A stretch of DNA of 64,000 nucleotides, from positions 88,681 through 152,680 of the forward strand of contig JAFSYJ010000039.1 of assembly GCA_017450025.1 (NCBI GenBank). The letters are read 5' to 3'. Position numbers and translations under genes: made by a program. The stretch comes from Clostridia bacterium. GTDB taxonomy: Bacteria; Bacillota; Clostridia; UMGS1883; UMGS1540. Of the stretch, positions 1 to 10,492 are shown piece after piece (the first letter of the stretch is position 1; every line of letters begins with the position of its first letter). The notes under the pieces are model-generated. The model ran no database searches. It saw only the letters and a program-made list of their open reading frames with translations, and was not told the origin of the DNA.

Positions 1-566
1 TCGTATACATTTCCGCCGAACTTGACCTCAACCGATTCGTCTGTTCTTGCGCTGAGCCATACATCACCCATATTGAGCCAGTCATCGGGAAATTCCATCT
101 GCCAGCCGTCAACGATTTTTTGCTTGAAAATACCGAACTCATAACGGATAGAGTATCCCGTAACGCTGTAGCCGAGCGAGGTTGCGGAATCCATATAGCA
201 AGATGCCAAACGCCCCAATCCGCCGTTACCGAGACCTGCGTCAGGCTCTATTGCATACAAATCTTCAATATTCACATCTATTTTTTTGAGAATATCCTTA
301 AATGTATCCTCAAGTCCGAGATTATAAAGGTTATTATGGAGCGATGTGCCTACGAGGAACTCCATTGACATATAATAAACCTTCTTTTTTTCTTTTGCGC
401 TGACTTCACGGTTAAAAGCCGTATTCTTCTCGGAAAGAATATCTCTTATAACCATACAGAGCGACTTATAAAGCTGCTGCTCTGTTGCTTCTGTAATTTC
501 GCAGCCAAAGCTTCTTCTGCATTTTTCGGCAAGCCTTTCCTGTGCTTTTTCTTTGCTTAATGTCAT
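1..566 (-). CDS. glgP: Glycogen phosphorylase, N-terminal part (cut by window edge)
   Basis: Phosphorolytic release of glucose-1-phosphate from glycogen in the cytoplasm. Only the first 188 or so codons are inside the window and the rest lies to the left. Visible family signatures are YYMSMEFLVG near residue 65 and the glycine-rich EPDAGLGNGGLGRLA block near residues 105-119, both typical of the GT35 phosphorylase N-terminal half; the PLP lysine would be outside the window. The ATG at 566 follows AGAAAGG at 11 nt spacing. It is the last gene of the glg operon, 20 bp after glgA. Family call is secure; the substrate could also be maltodextrin. Confidence 0.93.
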   Translation of the reverse strand, partial: MTLSKEKAQERLAEKCRRSFGCEITEATEQQLYKSLCMVIRDILSEKNTAFNREVSAKEKKKVYYMSMEFLVGTSLHNNLYNLGLEDTFKDILKKIDVNIEDLYAIEPDAGLGNGGLGRLASCYMDSATSLGYSVTGYSIRYEFGIFKQKIVDGWQMEFPDDWLNMGDVWLSARTDESVEVKFGGNVY

Positions 567-586
567 ATTTATATCAACCTTTCTGA

Positions 587-2047
587 TTATTTTCTTATTT
601 CCGAATAAATATCCATATACTTTGCCGCAGGGACTTTCCATGAGCTGTCATAACGCATTATATTTGATATGATTTTTTGGCTTGCTTCTTTATCATTTAT
701 CAAATCAACCCCGCGCTTAATAGCGTCATACATATCGTGTGCGTTAAAAAGCTTAAATGTAATGCCTCTGCCTTCCATTGTTTGCAAATTTATCGGAGGC
801 ACAGTATCTACAAGCCCGCCTGTTTCACTTACAATGGGTATAGTGCCATACCGCATCGCAATAAGCTGCGACAATCCGCACGGCTCGCTCTTTGAAGGCA
901 TAAGAAACAAATCCGCGCCGGCGTATGTCATATTTGCAAGCTTTTGGTCAAATGTTATGTTTGCTGATACCTTATCGGGGTACTTGTACGCGATATACTT
1001 CATATAGTCCTCAAACCGCTTTTCGCCCGTTCCGATAAGCACAAACTGAATATCGAGGCTATTGACCATTTCTTCACCGATATATTCAATAAGCTCCATA
1101 CCTTTATGCGCCACAAGCCTTGAAATCATAGCTATAACTGTTGCCTCGGGTCTTACGGGAAGCGAAAGCATCTTTTGAAGCTCCGCTTTGCATACAGCCT
1201 TACCCGACAAGTCAGAAGCTTTGAAGTTTGCAGGAATCGAAGGGTCGGTCGAAGGGTCGTATAATTTTGTATCAATGCCGTTTACTATTCCGCAAAGCTT
1301 GTATGAATTTGCGGAAAGTATGCCGTCAAGCCCGTGCGAAAAATACGGATAGAGTATTTCGTGCGAGTAAGTCTCGGACACGGTCGTAACCTTATCTGAA
1401 AGCACTATCGCACACTTCATGGCGTTTGCCAGTGAGTCAAACTCAATGACATCTTTATATGACGAATCAACGCCGAGAACATTATCTATAAAATCCAGGT
1501 CAGCCTTTCCCTGATACTCAATATTATGGATCGTAAACACTGTTTTTATATCGCGGTACTTTGGCAAGCCTCTGTAAAACGCATTTAAGAAAAGCGGAAT
1601 ATACCCTGTTTGCCAATCGTTTAAATGAATCACATCCGGTGAAAAATCCAAATGCTGTAAGCTTTCAAGCACAGCCTTTGAAAAAAACGCAAATCTTTCG
1701 CCGTCGTCGGGGTATCCGTACAAGCCGTCGCGCCCGAAATAGTATTCGTTATCTATAAAATAAAGCACGAGGTCACAGCGTTTATTTTTCCCCACGCCCG
1801 TACTTTTTAAAACTGCTTTAAATATCCCGACATACTGACCGCGCCAGCCGAGCGGCATATTAAAGCTTGTTACATACTGTATGTCAAACGAATTATTTTC
1901 TTTGATTTGCTTGTAATAAGGAATAAATACACAAACCTCGTTATCCTTTATTTTTACAAGCTCTTTAGGAAGAGCCGAAGCTACATCTCCGAGCCCTCCC
2001 GATTTTATAAACGGTGCTGCCTCACTTGCAGCAAAGAGAATTTTCAT
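587..2047 (-). CDS. glgA: Glycogen synthase (ADP-glucose type)
   Basis: Transfers glucose from ADP-glucose to the non-reducing end of glycogen (GT5). The protein is 486 aa, normal for bacterial GlgA. The ADP-glucose binding KSGGLG loop is at residues 15-20, and the C-terminal GT-B signature SEPCGLSQ..., with its conserved acid and the SETGGLVDTV loop, lies near residues 385-415. The start ATG follows GGAAAGG at 13 nt. It sits between glgD (40 bp upstream) and glgP (20 bp downstream) in the same direction, as expected for a glycogen operon. Confidence 0.96.
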   Translation of the reverse strand: MKILFAASEAAPFIKSGGLGDVASALPKELVKIKDNEVCVFIPYYKQIKENNSFDIQYVTSFNMPLGWRGQYVGIFKAVLKSTGVGKNKRCDLVLYFIDNEYYFGRDGLYGYPDDGERFAFFSKAVLESLQHLDFSPDVIHLNDWQTGYIPLFLNAFYRGLPKYRDIKTVFTIHNIEYQGKADLDFIDNVLGVDSSYKDVIEFDSLANAMKCAIVLSDKVTTVSETYSHEILYPYFSHGLDGILSANSYKLCGIVNGIDTKLYDPSTDPSIPANFKASDLSGKAVCKAELQKMLSLPVRPEATVIAMISRLVAHKGMELIEYIGEEMVNSLDIQFVLIGTGEKRFEDYMKYIAYKYPDKVSANITFDQKLANMTYAGADLFLMPSKSEPCGLSQLIAMRYGTIPIVSETGGLVDTVPPINLQTMEGRGITFKLFNAHDMYDAIKRGVDLINDKEASQKIISNIMRYDSSWKVPAAKYMDIYSEIRK

Positions 2048-2087
2048 ATTTTATATTCTGCCTTTCCGCCCGCCCTCGGGCATTGGT

Positions 2088-3206
2088 TTAAACTTTTGCG
2101 CCTTTATTTAGTATAATAGGCGAAGATGCCGCTCCGACAAGCAGCCTTGACGGAGAAACAAATACATCCTTATCAACTATTGCCTGTTCTATTACAGCGC
2201 CTTTGCTTATCACAGTACCCTGCATAATAACGCTGTTTCGCACTATTGCGCCTTTTTCTATCTTTACATCACGGAAAATAATCGAATTTTCAACTGTTCC
2301 CTCAATTTTACAGCCGTCTGCTATCAAGCAATGCTTAACAGACGAGCCTTCATAGTAGTACGACGGTTCTTCGTCGCGCACCTTTGTATAAATCGGAGCG
2401 GACTCTTTAAAAATACCTTTGCGGATATTTTCATCAAGCAAGCGCAAATTATTTTGATAAAACGACACAACATCGGTATTACGCAGAACAACGCCGTCAT
2501 ATTTATATAAATTTATTGACAGGTCACCGTCTATAAAGCTGCGCTGGATAAAATCGCGTTCCAAATGGCACAACCCATGTGAAACGGATTTTTGGACTAT
2601 TTTAAGAAGATACTCGCGCTCCATTATAAACATACCCATAGCCGCCATATCGTCCTTATCGGGTATAACATTTATTGCAGCTTCGCTTACTTCTTCCCCA
2701 TTCATATTCAAAACAAGGTCGATATACTGCTTGTTGCCTGTTTTATATTCGTCATTTGCTATAATCGTAATGTCGCGACCTGACGCAATATGCGACTCCA
2801 AAGCGTCGGAAAAATCCACATTGCATATCGTTGAAGAATCGGAAAGCACAACATATTCCTCTGTTGAATGTTCGAGAAAGTTAACCGCGTTGTAAAGAGC
2901 TTCCAGCTTGCCGCGGTAAACACCGTTGTTCTGCAATACAAAAGGCGGTATAAAATAAAGCCCTCCGTTGCGCGTATTAAAATCCCATTCTGCAGAAGTA
3001 GCAAGGTGATCCATCAGCGACTGATAATTATATTTTGTAATTATACCAACCTTATGTATTCCCGAATTACACATATTTGACAAAACAAAATCAATCTGTC
3101 TGTAACGCCCTCCGAAAGGAAGCGACGCAACAGTTCTCCTCTTTGTAAGGTCTCCCATCGATGCATCGTAAATATTTGAAAAAACAATACCTATCATTTT
3201 CATCAT
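2088..3206 (-). CDS. glgD: GlgD, regulatory-type subunit of glucose-1-phosphate adenylyltransferase
   Basis: Homologue of GlgC found in Bacillota, thought to form a heteromeric ADP-glucose pyrophosphorylase with GlgC. The first nucleotide-binding loop is degenerate: where GlgC has GGQGSRL, this protein has SNIYDASMGDL. The following LPFGGRYRQIDF block and the C-terminal left-handed beta-helix hexapeptide repeats (about residues 270-350) are kept. The frame stays open upstream to 3281, but ATG 3206 follows GGAAAGG at 10 nt and gives 372 aa, the family length, so I start there. It lies 81 bp after glgC. Loss of the loop suggests a non-catalytic or weakly catalytic role (inference). Confidence 0.93.
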   Translation of the reverse strand: MMKMIGIVFSNIYDASMGDLTKRRTVASLPFGGRYRQIDFVLSNMCNSGIHKVGIITKYNYQSLMDHLATSAEWDFNTRNGGLYFIPPFVLQNNGVYRGKLEALYNAVNFLEHSTEEYVVLSDSSTICNVDFSDALESHIASGRDITIIANDEYKTGNKQYIDLVLNMNGEEVSEAAINVIPDKDDMAAMGMFIMEREYLLKIVQKSVSHGLCHLERDFIQRSFIDGDLSINLYKYDGVVLRNTDVVSFYQNNLRLLDENIRKGIFKESAPIYTKVRDEEPSYYYEGSSVKHCLIADGCKIEGTVENSIIFRDVKIEKGAIVRNSVIMQGTVISKGAVIEQAIVDKDVFVSPSRLLVGAASSPIILNKGAKV

Positions 3207-3287
3207 AACTTCATCGCCTTTCCGCCCACAAAGTATTTTAAATATTACCGCAACGGATATAATGGGCAAATAAACTTTCACAAAACG

Positions 3288-4478
3288 CTATATAATTTCG
3301 TTAGGAAGTACGCGCTTGTTCGTTTCAACCTTTGTGTTACGACCCACTACTGCAATTCCCCATTCGCCGTCTTTGCTTTCTTCGGGTCTGCCTCCGACAA
3401 CAGCACCTTCGCATATCTCGGAATTGGAGCCTGTGATAGCATAAAAAACAGACGCGTTTTTATGTATAATACTGCCCGGCATAATTACACTGTCCTCAAC
3501 AACAGCACCTTCTTCAACCGTGCAGCCTGTGGAAATAATTGAATTTTTAACAGTTCCCTTTATACTGCACCCTTCGGAAATCATCGAGTTTGAAATACTT
3601 GACGAAGGATAAAACGCCGATGGCGGCAAAGCGTAGTTGCGGGCATATATCTTAAAAGATGTATCGGATATATTAAGCGAGTGATTGCTGTCAAGTAAAT
3701 CCATATTTGCCTGCCACAAGCTGTCTATTGTACCGACATCCTTCCAATATCCCTCAAATTTGTATGCAAAAAGCTTTTTAGAGTCTTCTATCATTTTCGG
3801 AATAATATCGTGTCCGAAATCGTTATGCGACTTCGGGTTTTCTTCATCTTCTATCAGATAACTGCGGAGAATATTCCAGTTGAAAAGATAAATCCCCATT
3901 GACGCCATTGTGCTTTTCGGGTGCTTTGGCTTTTCCTCAAATTCATAGATAGAATCGTCTTCTGCCGTATTCATTATGCCAAAGCGCGGAGCTTCTTCTA
4001 TCGGCACATCTAAAACGGCAATAGTACAGTCTGCACCCTTCTTTTTATGATACGCAAGCATCTTGGCGTAATTCATTTTGTATATATGATCCCCTGATAA
4101 TATAAGGACATATTCGGGATTATATGAATCTATATACCCGATATTTTGATAAATGGCGTTTGCCGTACCTTTATACCATTCGGTTTTTTTATTTTGAGCA
4201 TAAGGTGGCAAAATCCTTGAACCACCGAAGTTACGGTTAAGTCCCCACGGCACGCCGTTACCTATATAGTCGTTTAATTCAAGCGGCTGATACTGCGTGA
4301 GAATTCCGACAGTATCAATGCCCGAATTGGTGCAATTGGATAGAGGAAAATCGATAATCCTGTACTTTCCTCCAAACGGCAGGGCTGGCTTTGCGGTTGA
4401 TTCCGTAAGTACCTTAAGTCTGCTACCCTGACCTCCTGCGAGTAACATAGCGATACATTCTTTACTTCTTTTTAACAT
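3288..4478 (-). CDS. glgC: Glucose-1-phosphate adenylyltransferase (ADP-glucose pyrophosphorylase), catalytic subunit
   Basis: Makes ADP-glucose and pyrophosphate from ATP and glucose-1-phosphate, the committed step of glycogen synthesis. The intact nucleotide-binding loop GGQGSRL is at residues 15-21, followed by [15 protein letters not shown]. The [11 protein letters not shown] and LSGDHIYKM motifs are present, and a C-terminal hexapeptide beta-helix closes the protein. ATG 4478 follows AGAAAGG at 10 nt and gives 396 aa; the longer frame to 4511 has no ribosome site. Its first 17 bases overlap the end of glgB, which indicates translational coupling. Confidence 0.96.
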   Translation of the reverse strand: MLKRSKECIAMLLAGGQGSRLKVLTESTAKPALPFGGKYRIIDFPLSNCTNSGIDTVGILTQYQPLELNDYIGNGVPWGLNRNFGGSRILPPYAQNKKTEWYKGTANAIYQNIGYIDSYNPEYVLILSGDHIYKMNYAKMLAYHKKKGADCTIAVLDVPIEEAPRFGIMNTAEDDSIYEFEEKPKHPKSTMASMGIYLFNWNILRSYLIEDEENPKSHNDFGHDIIPKMIEDSKKLFAYKFEGYWKDVGTIDSLWQANMDLLDSNHSLNISDTSFKIYARNYALPPSAFYPSSSISNSMISEGCSIKGTVKNSIISTGCTVEEGAVVEDSVIMPGSIIHKNASVFYAITGSNSEICEGAVVGGRPEESKDGEWGIAVVGRNTKVETNKRVLPNEII

Positions 4479-6363
4479 CAGGATCAATCCTTTCTTGCGG
4501 TATGATCTCATAATATGCTGAAGACATCGGCTGTATTGTTATACTTATACTCATATCTTTTCCGTGAAACGGAATATTTTCACTTGTAACTGTGCGAAGC
4601 GGTGTGCCGCTTCCGCCGTACTTTGCGTAATCCGACGAAAATACGGGCTTATACTTACCGCATATGGGAACGCCCACTCTGTAACCTTCCCTCTTAACAG
4701 GGCAAAAGTTACAAACGACAAGAATACGGTTGCCGCTGTTGTCACTTCTGACAAACGCGATTACGCTTTGCGCGTTGTCGTCTGCGCTTATCCATTCAAA
4801 GCCGTTCCAGTCGGAATCGTTTTCCCAAAATTGTGTATGTGATAAATAGAAGCGGTTAAGCTCTCTGACAAACTTGTGCATTTTAGCGTGCGACTCGTAC
4901 GACAGCAAATTCCAATCTAAGCTGCGGCTGTAATCCCATTCGGAAAACTGGGCAAATTCGTTGCCCATAAACGAAAGCTTTTTGCCGGGGTGAGCCGTCA
5001 TATAGGCGTAAAAAGCGCGCAGATTATTGAATTTGTCGTTATATTCTCCGGGCATTTTGGAAATCATCGAGCATTTGCCGTAAACGACTTCATCGTGCGA
5101 AAGCGGAAGAATAAAATTCTCGGAAAAGGCGTAAGTCATTGAGAATGTGAGCTTGTTGTGCCTGCCCTTTCTGAAAAGCGGGTCGGCTGACATATAATCA
5201 AGCATATCGTTCATCCAGCCCATATTCCACTTAAAGTTAAATCCTAACCCACCGTCAAACGGCGGTTTTGTAACCATTGGATATGCCGTTGATTCCTCAG
5301 CCACCATAAGAGCATATGGATTTGCGGCAAAGACCTCAGAATTAAGCCTTTTTAAAAACTCCACGGCTTCGAGATTGATATTGCTCCCGTATTTATTGGG
5401 TCTCCAGCCTGAATCCTTTTTTCCGTAATCAAGATACAGCATAGACGCCACCGCATCAACGCGCAGACCGTCTATATGATATTTTTTGCACCAGAACACG
5501 GCGTTTGAAATAAGAAAAGCTATGACCTCGTTTCTTCCGTAGTCAAAAATCCTCGTATTCCAATCTGGATGCTCGTTTTTTAGAGGGTCTGCATACTCAT
5601 AGCAAAAGCCGCCGTCAAATTCATAAAGTCCGTTTTCATCTTTCGGGAAGTGTGCGCCTACCCAATCGAGAATTACGCCTATGCCGCTTTTGTGGCACTT
5701 ATCCACAAATGCCATAAAGTCCTTTGGCGTTCCGTAGCGCGATGTCGGCGCGTAATAGCCCGTAACCTGATACCCCCACGACGGGTCGTAAGGATATTCC
5801 GAAACGGGCATAATCTCAATGTGCGTATATCCCATTTTTTTTGCATATGGGATAAGCTCTTTAGAAATATCCGAATATGACAAAGGGTTTCCGTCATCAT
5901 ATTTTTTCCAAGAGCCTAAATGAACCTCATATATGTTTATCGGTGCTGACAATGTGTTGCGCTGACAGCGTTCATTTAAGTACGCGTCATCGCCCCAGTT
6001 ATAGCCCTCTATGTCGTAAACCTTACTTGCGTTCTCAGGTCTTGTGCAGGTATGAAAAGCATACGGGTCGCTTTTGAAAACATAGCCACCCGACTGCTTT
6101 TCGATATAATACTTATAGTTATCGTAAATCTTGGCATTTGGAACAACGGCTTCCCATATCCCATAGCCAAGGCTCTGCATAGGTGCTGCGGTCGTATCCC
6201 AATTATTAAAATCACCTGCGACAAAAATACTTTTTGCATTGGGTGCCCACACGCGAAAGACAAACCCGCCGTCAGCAGGGTGACAGCCCAAAAAATCAAA
6301 CGCATTAAAGTTACAACCGTCATTGTAAGAACGGATTTTATCTGTAATATTTATATCACTCAT
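4462..6363 (-). CDS. glgB: 1,4-alpha-glucan branching enzyme
   Basis: Introduces alpha-1,6 branches into glycogen (GH13). An N-terminal CBM48 module ([20 protein letters not shown]) spans roughly residues 25-115. The TIM-barrel motifs follow: DGLRVDAV with the nucleophile Asp near 302, VAEES with the acid Glu near 354, and LSHDEVVYG with the third Asp near 422. The length is 633 aa, typical. The upstream in-frame ATG at 6387 has no ribosome site; ATG 6363 has a modest GGGG site about 10 nt away, so I use it. First gene of the glg operon, with a clear promoter 34 bp upstream. Confidence 0.95.
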   Translation of the reverse strand: MSDINITDKIRSYNDGCNFNAFDFLGCHPADGGFVFRVWAPNAKSIFVAGDFNNWDTTAAPMQSLGYGIWEAVVPNAKIYDNYKYYIEKQSGGYVFKSDPYAFHTCTRPENASKVYDIEGYNWGDDAYLNERCQRNTLSAPINIYEVHLGSWKKYDDGNPLSYSDISKELIPYAKKMGYTHIEIMPVSEYPYDPSWGYQVTGYYAPTSRYGTPKDFMAFVDKCHKSGIGVILDWVGAHFPKDENGLYEFDGGFCYEYADPLKNEHPDWNTRIFDYGRNEVIAFLISNAVFWCKKYHIDGLRVDAVASMLYLDYGKKDSGWRPNKYGSNINLEAVEFLKRLNSEVFAANPYALMVAEESTAYPMVTKPPFDGGLGFNFKWNMGWMNDMLDYMSADPLFRKGRHNKLTFSMTYAFSENFILPLSHDEVVYGKCSMISKMPGEYNDKFNNLRAFYAYMTAHPGKKLSFMGNEFAQFSEWDYSRSLDWNLLSYESHAKMHKFVRELNRFYLSHTQFWENDSDWNGFEWISADDNAQSVIAFVRSDNSGNRILVVCNFCPVKREGYRVGVPICGKYKPVFSSDYAKYGGSGTPLRTVTSENIPFHGKDMSISITIQPMSSAYYEIIPQERIDPDVKKK

Positions 6364-6396
6364 CGCATCACACCCCAACAGCAGCATTCTTTATTA

Positions 6397-6425
6397 AGTA
6401 TATCATAATTTTTAATATTTGTCTA
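6397..6425 (-). promoter_or_regulatory. Sigma-A-type promoter of the glg operon
   Basis: On the minus strand TAGACA (6420-6425), a 17 bp spacer and TATACT (6397-6402) lie 34 bp before the glgB start. The region between this and the pcrA terminator is AT-rich with no other signal I recognise. Match quality is good, one mismatch in each box. Confidence 0.6.
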
Positions 6426-6474
6426 TCTTTTTTTCACATTTTACCCATTTTACCCATATAAAGAATTTTTTGGC

Positions 6475-6502
6475 AAAAAAAGAAACGCCCGCAGCGTTTC
6501 TC
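6475..6502 (-). terminator. Rho-independent terminator after pcrA
   Basis: Perfect 8 bp stem AGAAACGC/GCGTTTCT with a 5-base loop, starting 8 bp after the pcrA stop and followed on the minus strand by a run of T. It separates pcrA from the glg promoter. Confidence 0.85.
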
Positions 6503-6509
6503 TTATTTA

Positions 6510-8699
6510 TCAAAGCTTTTTAAGGTTTGCGTAAACCGCCAGCAGAGTTTTTGTTCCGACGGAATCAAATGCTATTTCAAGCTTTGTGTCATTTCCTACC
6601 GGAACTGCGGAAATTATCATTCCCTCGCCGAACTTTTTATGATACACTCTGTCGCCGGGAGCGTAGCTGTCAGACGGAGTATGCGCAGGCGCTTTGGGCA
6701 TCGCAAAGTGATGGCTTATCGTTGCTGTCCTTATTGGCTCAAAATCGTCGTCAAACATACTGCGTGGGCGGAGCATCGGGCTTTCGACTTCTTCATAAAC
6801 GCCCGAATCTATCTCGTCCAAAAAGCGTGACGGCCTGTTTGCCGAAGTCTGACCGAACATCATTCGCTGTGCCGCGTGAGTCAGATAAAGCTTTTTCTCC
6901 GCGCGGGTTATGCCGACATAACAAAGTCTGCGCTCCTCCTCGACCTCCTCACGCTCAAACATTGCGCGTGTGCCGGGGAATATGCCTTCTTCAAGTCCGC
7001 ACAAGAACACTACGGGGAATTCGAGACCTTTGGCACTGTGCAGCGTCATCAAAGACACGCACTTTTGCTCCTCGTCATACGAATCTATATCCGAAATCAG
7101 CGAAATATTGTCAAGAAAGTCACCCAAAGATGCTTCTTCTGTATTTTTTTCATAATCTGTGCCTACCGACACGAACTCCTCCAAATTCTCTACCCTGCCC
7201 TGCGATTCGTAGTCGGTATTATTCTGATACTGCGCAAGGTAGCCTGTTTTATCAAGAACTTCGCATATAAAATCGGAAACAGGCATTTCGTTCTGCTTTG
7301 CGCGAAGCTCCTCTACTATCGCGACAAATGCCGCAACAGGCTCTGCGGCACGCCCCAAAAGCGCATAGTTATCACGCAAAAGCTCGTATGTACTTATGCC
7401 GTTTTCGACCGCGAGTGCAGAAGCCTTATCTATCGTTGTCTGCCCTATTTTGCGCTTTGGCTCGTTTATTATACGGCGGAGCGACATATCGTCGGTCGGG
7501 TTATATATAAGCTTTAAATAAGCTATAATATCCTTTATCTCCTTGCTGTCGTAAAACCTATGTCCTGCTACAATGCGGTACGGGATAGCGGACTTTATAA
7601 GACATTCCTCTATCGCGCGCGCCTGCGCGTTCATACGGTACAAGACTGCCATTTCGGAATAATTATATCCGTCAAGCTCCAATTTTGCGATCTCGTCACA
7701 GATATACATCGCCTCGTCGCGCTCGTTTGCGGCGTTATACGATGTTATTATTGCGCCCTCGCCTTTATCGGTCCAAAGGTTTTTGCCCTTGCGCGCCGTG
7801 TTATTCCTGATAACGCTGTTTGCCGCGTCAAGTATATTGGAGGTTGAACGGTAATTTTGCTCAAGCCTTATTACAAGCGCGTCGGGGAATGATTTTTCAA
7901 AGCTCAAAATATTTTCGATATTAGCTCCGCGGAACTTATAAATGCTTTGGTCGTCGTCGCCCACAACGCAAAGGTTACGGTATTTTGCCGCAAGCAGGCT
8001 GACAAGGCGGTACTGGGCGTTATTTGTGTCCTGATACTCGTCTATATGGATATAGCGGAACTTATTTTGGTAATACTCCAAAACATCAGGACATTCTTCA
8101 AAAAGCCTTACCGTCAGCACTATCAAATCATCAAAGTCAACGCAGTTATTAGCTTTAAGGCGTTTTTGGTAGAGTTCATAAACCTTGCCTATCTCTGCAA
8201 AGCGAAGGTTGCCCACATAATTATTCATATATTCCTCGGGCGTTACAAAGTTATCCTTGGCGTCGCTTATGTACTTGATGCACTCCGCAGGCGCGTACTT
8301 TTTATCGTCGAGGTTGAGCTGTTTGAGGCAATCCTTTATGAGCCGCTTTTGGTCGTCGGAATCGTAAATTGTAAAGCTTTTATCGTAGCCAATTTTATCT
8401 ATATCACGGCGCAAAATACGCACACACGCCGAGTGAAATGTGCGAATCCACATATCGTTTGCATCTGCGCCTACGATTTTTTCTATTCTGTCGCGCATCT
8501 CACCCGCCGCTTTATTTGTAAATGTGATAGCTAAAATATTCCACGGTGCAACGCGGCACTCCGAAACAAGATACGCTATGCGGTATGTAATAACGCGCGT
8601 TTTGCCGCTGCCTGCTCCCGCAAGCACCAAAAGCGGTCCCTCTGTATGAGTGACCGCTTTCTGCTGCATCTGATTAAGTTCGTTTAAATTTATACCCAT
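6510..8699 (-). CDS. pcrA: ATP-dependent 3'-5' DNA helicase PcrA (UvrD/Rep family)
   Basis: SF1A helicase for nucleotide excision repair, plasmid replication and clearing of RecA or RNA polymerase from DNA. Walker A AGAGSGKT is at residues 27-34. Motif II DEYQDTN, motif III VGDDDQSIYKFRGA, motif IV LEQNYRST, motif V TLHSAKGLEFPVVF and motif VI YVGITRAEKKLYL follow in order. The C-terminus has the PcrA Tudor-like tail (GDRVYHKKFGEGMI, about residues 675-729) that contacts RNA polymerase. At 729 aa it is full length. The start lies 5 bp after the transketolase stop with a weak AAGAAAG site, so it is probably translated from the cysE-tkt transcript. Confidence 0.95.
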   Translation of the reverse strand: MGINLNELNQMQQKAVTHTEGPLLVLAGAGSGKTRVITYRIAYLVSECRVAPWNILAITFTNKAAGEMRDRIEKIVGADANDMWIRTFHSACVRILRRDIDKIGYDKSFTIYDSDDQKRLIKDCLKQLNLDDKKYAPAECIKYISDAKDNFVTPEEYMNNYVGNLRFAEIGKVYELYQKRLKANNCVDFDDLIVLTVRLFEECPDVLEYYQNKFRYIHIDEYQDTNNAQYRLVSLLAAKYRNLCVVGDDDQSIYKFRGANIENILSFEKSFPDALVIRLEQNYRSTSNILDAANSVIRNNTARKGKNLWTDKGEGAIITSYNAANERDEAMYICDEIAKLELDGYNYSEMAVLYRMNAQARAIEECLIKSAIPYRIVAGHRFYDSKEIKDIIAYLKLIYNPTDDMSLRRIINEPKRKIGQTTIDKASALAVENGISTYELLRDNYALLGRAAEPVAAFVAIVEELRAKQNEMPVSDFICEVLDKTGYLAQYQNNTDYESQGRVENLEEFVSVGTDYEKNTEEASLGDFLDNISLISDIDSYDEEQKCVSLMTLHSAKGLEFPVVFLCGLEEGIFPGTRAMFEREEVEEERRLCYVGITRAEKKLYLTHAAQRMMFGQTSANRPSRFLDEIDSGVYEEVESPMLRPRSMFDDDFEPIRTATISHHFAMPKAPAHTPSDSYAPGDRVYHKKFGEGMIISAVPVGNDTKLEIAFDSVGTKTLLAVYANLKKL

Positions 8700-8704
8700 T
8701 TGAA

Positions 8705-9646
8705 TTATGCTTTCTTTGCAATAACTTCTTTTGCTGCCTTTGCAATATCCTCTGCAGTTAGGTTATACTTTTTGAGAAGCTGTGCAGGCTTACCGCTCTT
8801 GCCGAACTTATCCTGAACGCCTATTCTCTTCATCGGAACAGGGCAGCCTTCGCAAAGTGCTTCTGCAACTGCGCTGCCGAGACCGCCGATTACATTATGT
8901 TCTTCTGCCGTTACAACTGCGCCTGTCTTTGCCGCAGATTTTGTTACAAGCTCATTATCAAGCGGCTTTATTGTATGGATATTGATAACCTCGGCGTTGA
9001 TGCCTTCCGCCTTTAAAAGCTTGGAAGCCTCAATTGCCTCGGGAACCATAAGGCCTGTTGCAATTATCGTTACATCTTTGCCCTCTTCAAGAACTACGCC
9101 CTTGCCGAGTTCAAACTTGTATGTGTCTTTATCAAAAATTGCGGGAACATTGAGTCTGCCAAACCTGAGATATACAGGTCCATCGTGTTCAATAGCTGCA
9201 AGAACTGCAGCTCTTGCTTCTACTGCGTCAGCGGGGCTTATAACAGTCATACCCGGAAGCGTTCTCATAAGAGCGATGTCTTCGAGGCACTGGTGCGTTG
9301 CGCCGTCTTCGCCGACGGAGATACCTGCGTGTGTCGCGCCTATTTTTACATTGAGGTGCGGATAGCATACAGAGTTACGAACCTGTTCAAAGGCTCTGCC
9401 TGCCGCAAACATTGCAAAGGAGCTTGCAAAAACTGTTTTACCGCAAGATGCGATACCTGCAGCCGCACTTATCATATCGGCTTCTGCAATACCGGAGTTT
9501 ATAAATCTTTCCGGAAACTTCTTTTTAAAGCAATCTGTCTTTGTGGATTTGGAAAGGTCGGCGTCCATAACCACAAAATCAAACTTTTCACCAAATTCCG
9601 CTAACGCTTCGCCGTAAGCCTGTCTTGTTGCAATCTTATCAGCCAT
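8705..9646 (-). CDS. Transketolase, C-terminal (pyrimidine-binding) subunit
   Basis: Second half of a split transketolase of the non-oxidative pentose phosphate pathway. It carries the pyrimidine-binding domain (about residues 1-165, with SGIAEADMI holding the catalytic Glu that activates thiamine diphosphate) and the transketolase C-terminal domain (about 180-300). The length of 313 aa matches two-subunit transketolases of Clostridia and archaea rather than the single chain of about 660 aa. It overlaps the N-terminal subunit gene by 8 bp. A DXS-type role is unlikely because the partner N-subunit is transketolase-like. Confidence 0.93.
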   Translation of the reverse strand: MADKIATRQAYGEALAEFGEKFDFVVMDADLSKSTKTDCFKKKFPERFINSGIAEADMISAAAGIASCGKTVFASSFAMFAAGRAFEQVRNSVCYPHLNVKIGATHAGISVGEDGATHQCLEDIALMRTLPGMTVISPADAVEARAAVLAAIEHDGPVYLRFGRLNVPAIFDKDTYKFELGKGVVLEEGKDVTIIATGLMVPEAIEASKLLKAEGINAEVINIHTIKPLDNELVTKSAAKTGAVVTAEEHNVIGGLGSAVAEALCEGCPVPMKRIGVQDKFGKSGKPAQLLKKYNLTAEDIAKAAKEVIAKKA

Positions 9647-10472
9647 CTATTTCAACCCCCAAATCTTTCATAGCAATTTTGTACTGTTCATCGTTCGGTG
9701 CGGAGCCGTGCCAAGAAGCCTCATTTTCCATAAACGATACACCCTTGCCCTTTACGCTCTTTGCGATAATGGCAGTAGGCTGTCCCTTTACGCTCTTTGC
9801 CTTTTGTACTGCGGCTTCGATGCTGTCAAAGTCGTGTGCATCGCAAAGCTCAACATTCCAGCCGAAAGCCTCAAACTTTTTATCGATAGGCGTCGGATTC
9901 ATAACCTTTGTGATATCGCCGTCTATCTGAAGTCCGTTGAAGTCAACGAAAATCGTGAGGTTATCAAGCTTATAATGCGGTGCAAACATAGCTGCCTCCC
10001 AAACCTGACCTTCTTCGATTTCGCCGTCGCCGAGGATTGCATATACGCGGTAGTTCTTTTTATCAAGCTTGCCTGCGAGAGCCATTCCGCCTGCAGCGCA
10101 AACGCCCTGCCCGAGCGAGCCTGTTGACATATCAACACCCGGAACCTTCTTCATATCGGGGTGACCTTCAAGATAGCTGTCGATGCTTCTGAAGCCTTTG
10201 AGGTCCTCACGCGGGAAGAAGCCTTTTTCTGCCAATACGGCATAAAGCGCAGGAGCACAATGTCCCTTTGACATAACGAAGCGGTCTCTGTCCGGATCCT
10301 TCGGATTCTTGGGGTCAACATTCATCTCCTCAAAGTATAAGTAAGCCAAAATATCGGCTACGCCGAGCGAGCCGCCCGGATGTCCGGCGCCGGCTGAATG
10401 TATCTCGGTAATTATATCGCGCCTTATCTGAAGTGCAACTTCAGCCAGCTTGTCTTTTTTTGCCTGTTCCAT
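9639..10472 (-). CDS. Transketolase, N-terminal (thiamine diphosphate-binding) subunit
   Basis: First half of the split transketolase. It binds the diphosphate of thiamine diphosphate through the ILGDGEIEEGQVWEA ... FVDFNGLQIDG motif (about residues 145-180), the GDG-N26-NN-like signature. SAGAGHPGGSLG near residue 27 and MSKGHCAPALYA near 88 are substrate and cofactor histidine motifs. 277 aa, normal for the split form. It has its own ribosome site 20 bp after mrnC, and its stop overlaps the partner gene by 8 bp, so the subunits are made at matched levels. Confidence 0.94.
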   Translation of the reverse strand: MEQAKKDKLAEVALQIRRDIITEIHSAGAGHPGGSLGVADILAYLYFEEMNVDPKNPKDPDRDRFVMSKGHCAPALYAVLAEKGFFPREDLKGFRSIDSYLEGHPDMKKVPGVDMSTGSLGQGVCAAGGMALAGKLDKKNYRVYAILGDGEIEEGQVWEAAMFAPHYKLDNLTIFVDFNGLQIDGDITKVMNPTPIDKKFEAFGWNVELCDAHDFDSIEAAVQKAKSVKGQPTAIIAKSVKGKGVSFMENEASWHGSAPNDEQYKIAMKDLGVEIDG

Positions 10473-10492
10473 AAATTATGATTCTCCTTTTC

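Noticed and set aside
6527-7270. 247-codon plus-strand frame
   Set aside because: Lies antisense to the pcrA coding region, no ribosome site, low-complexity composition; shadow of a real gene.
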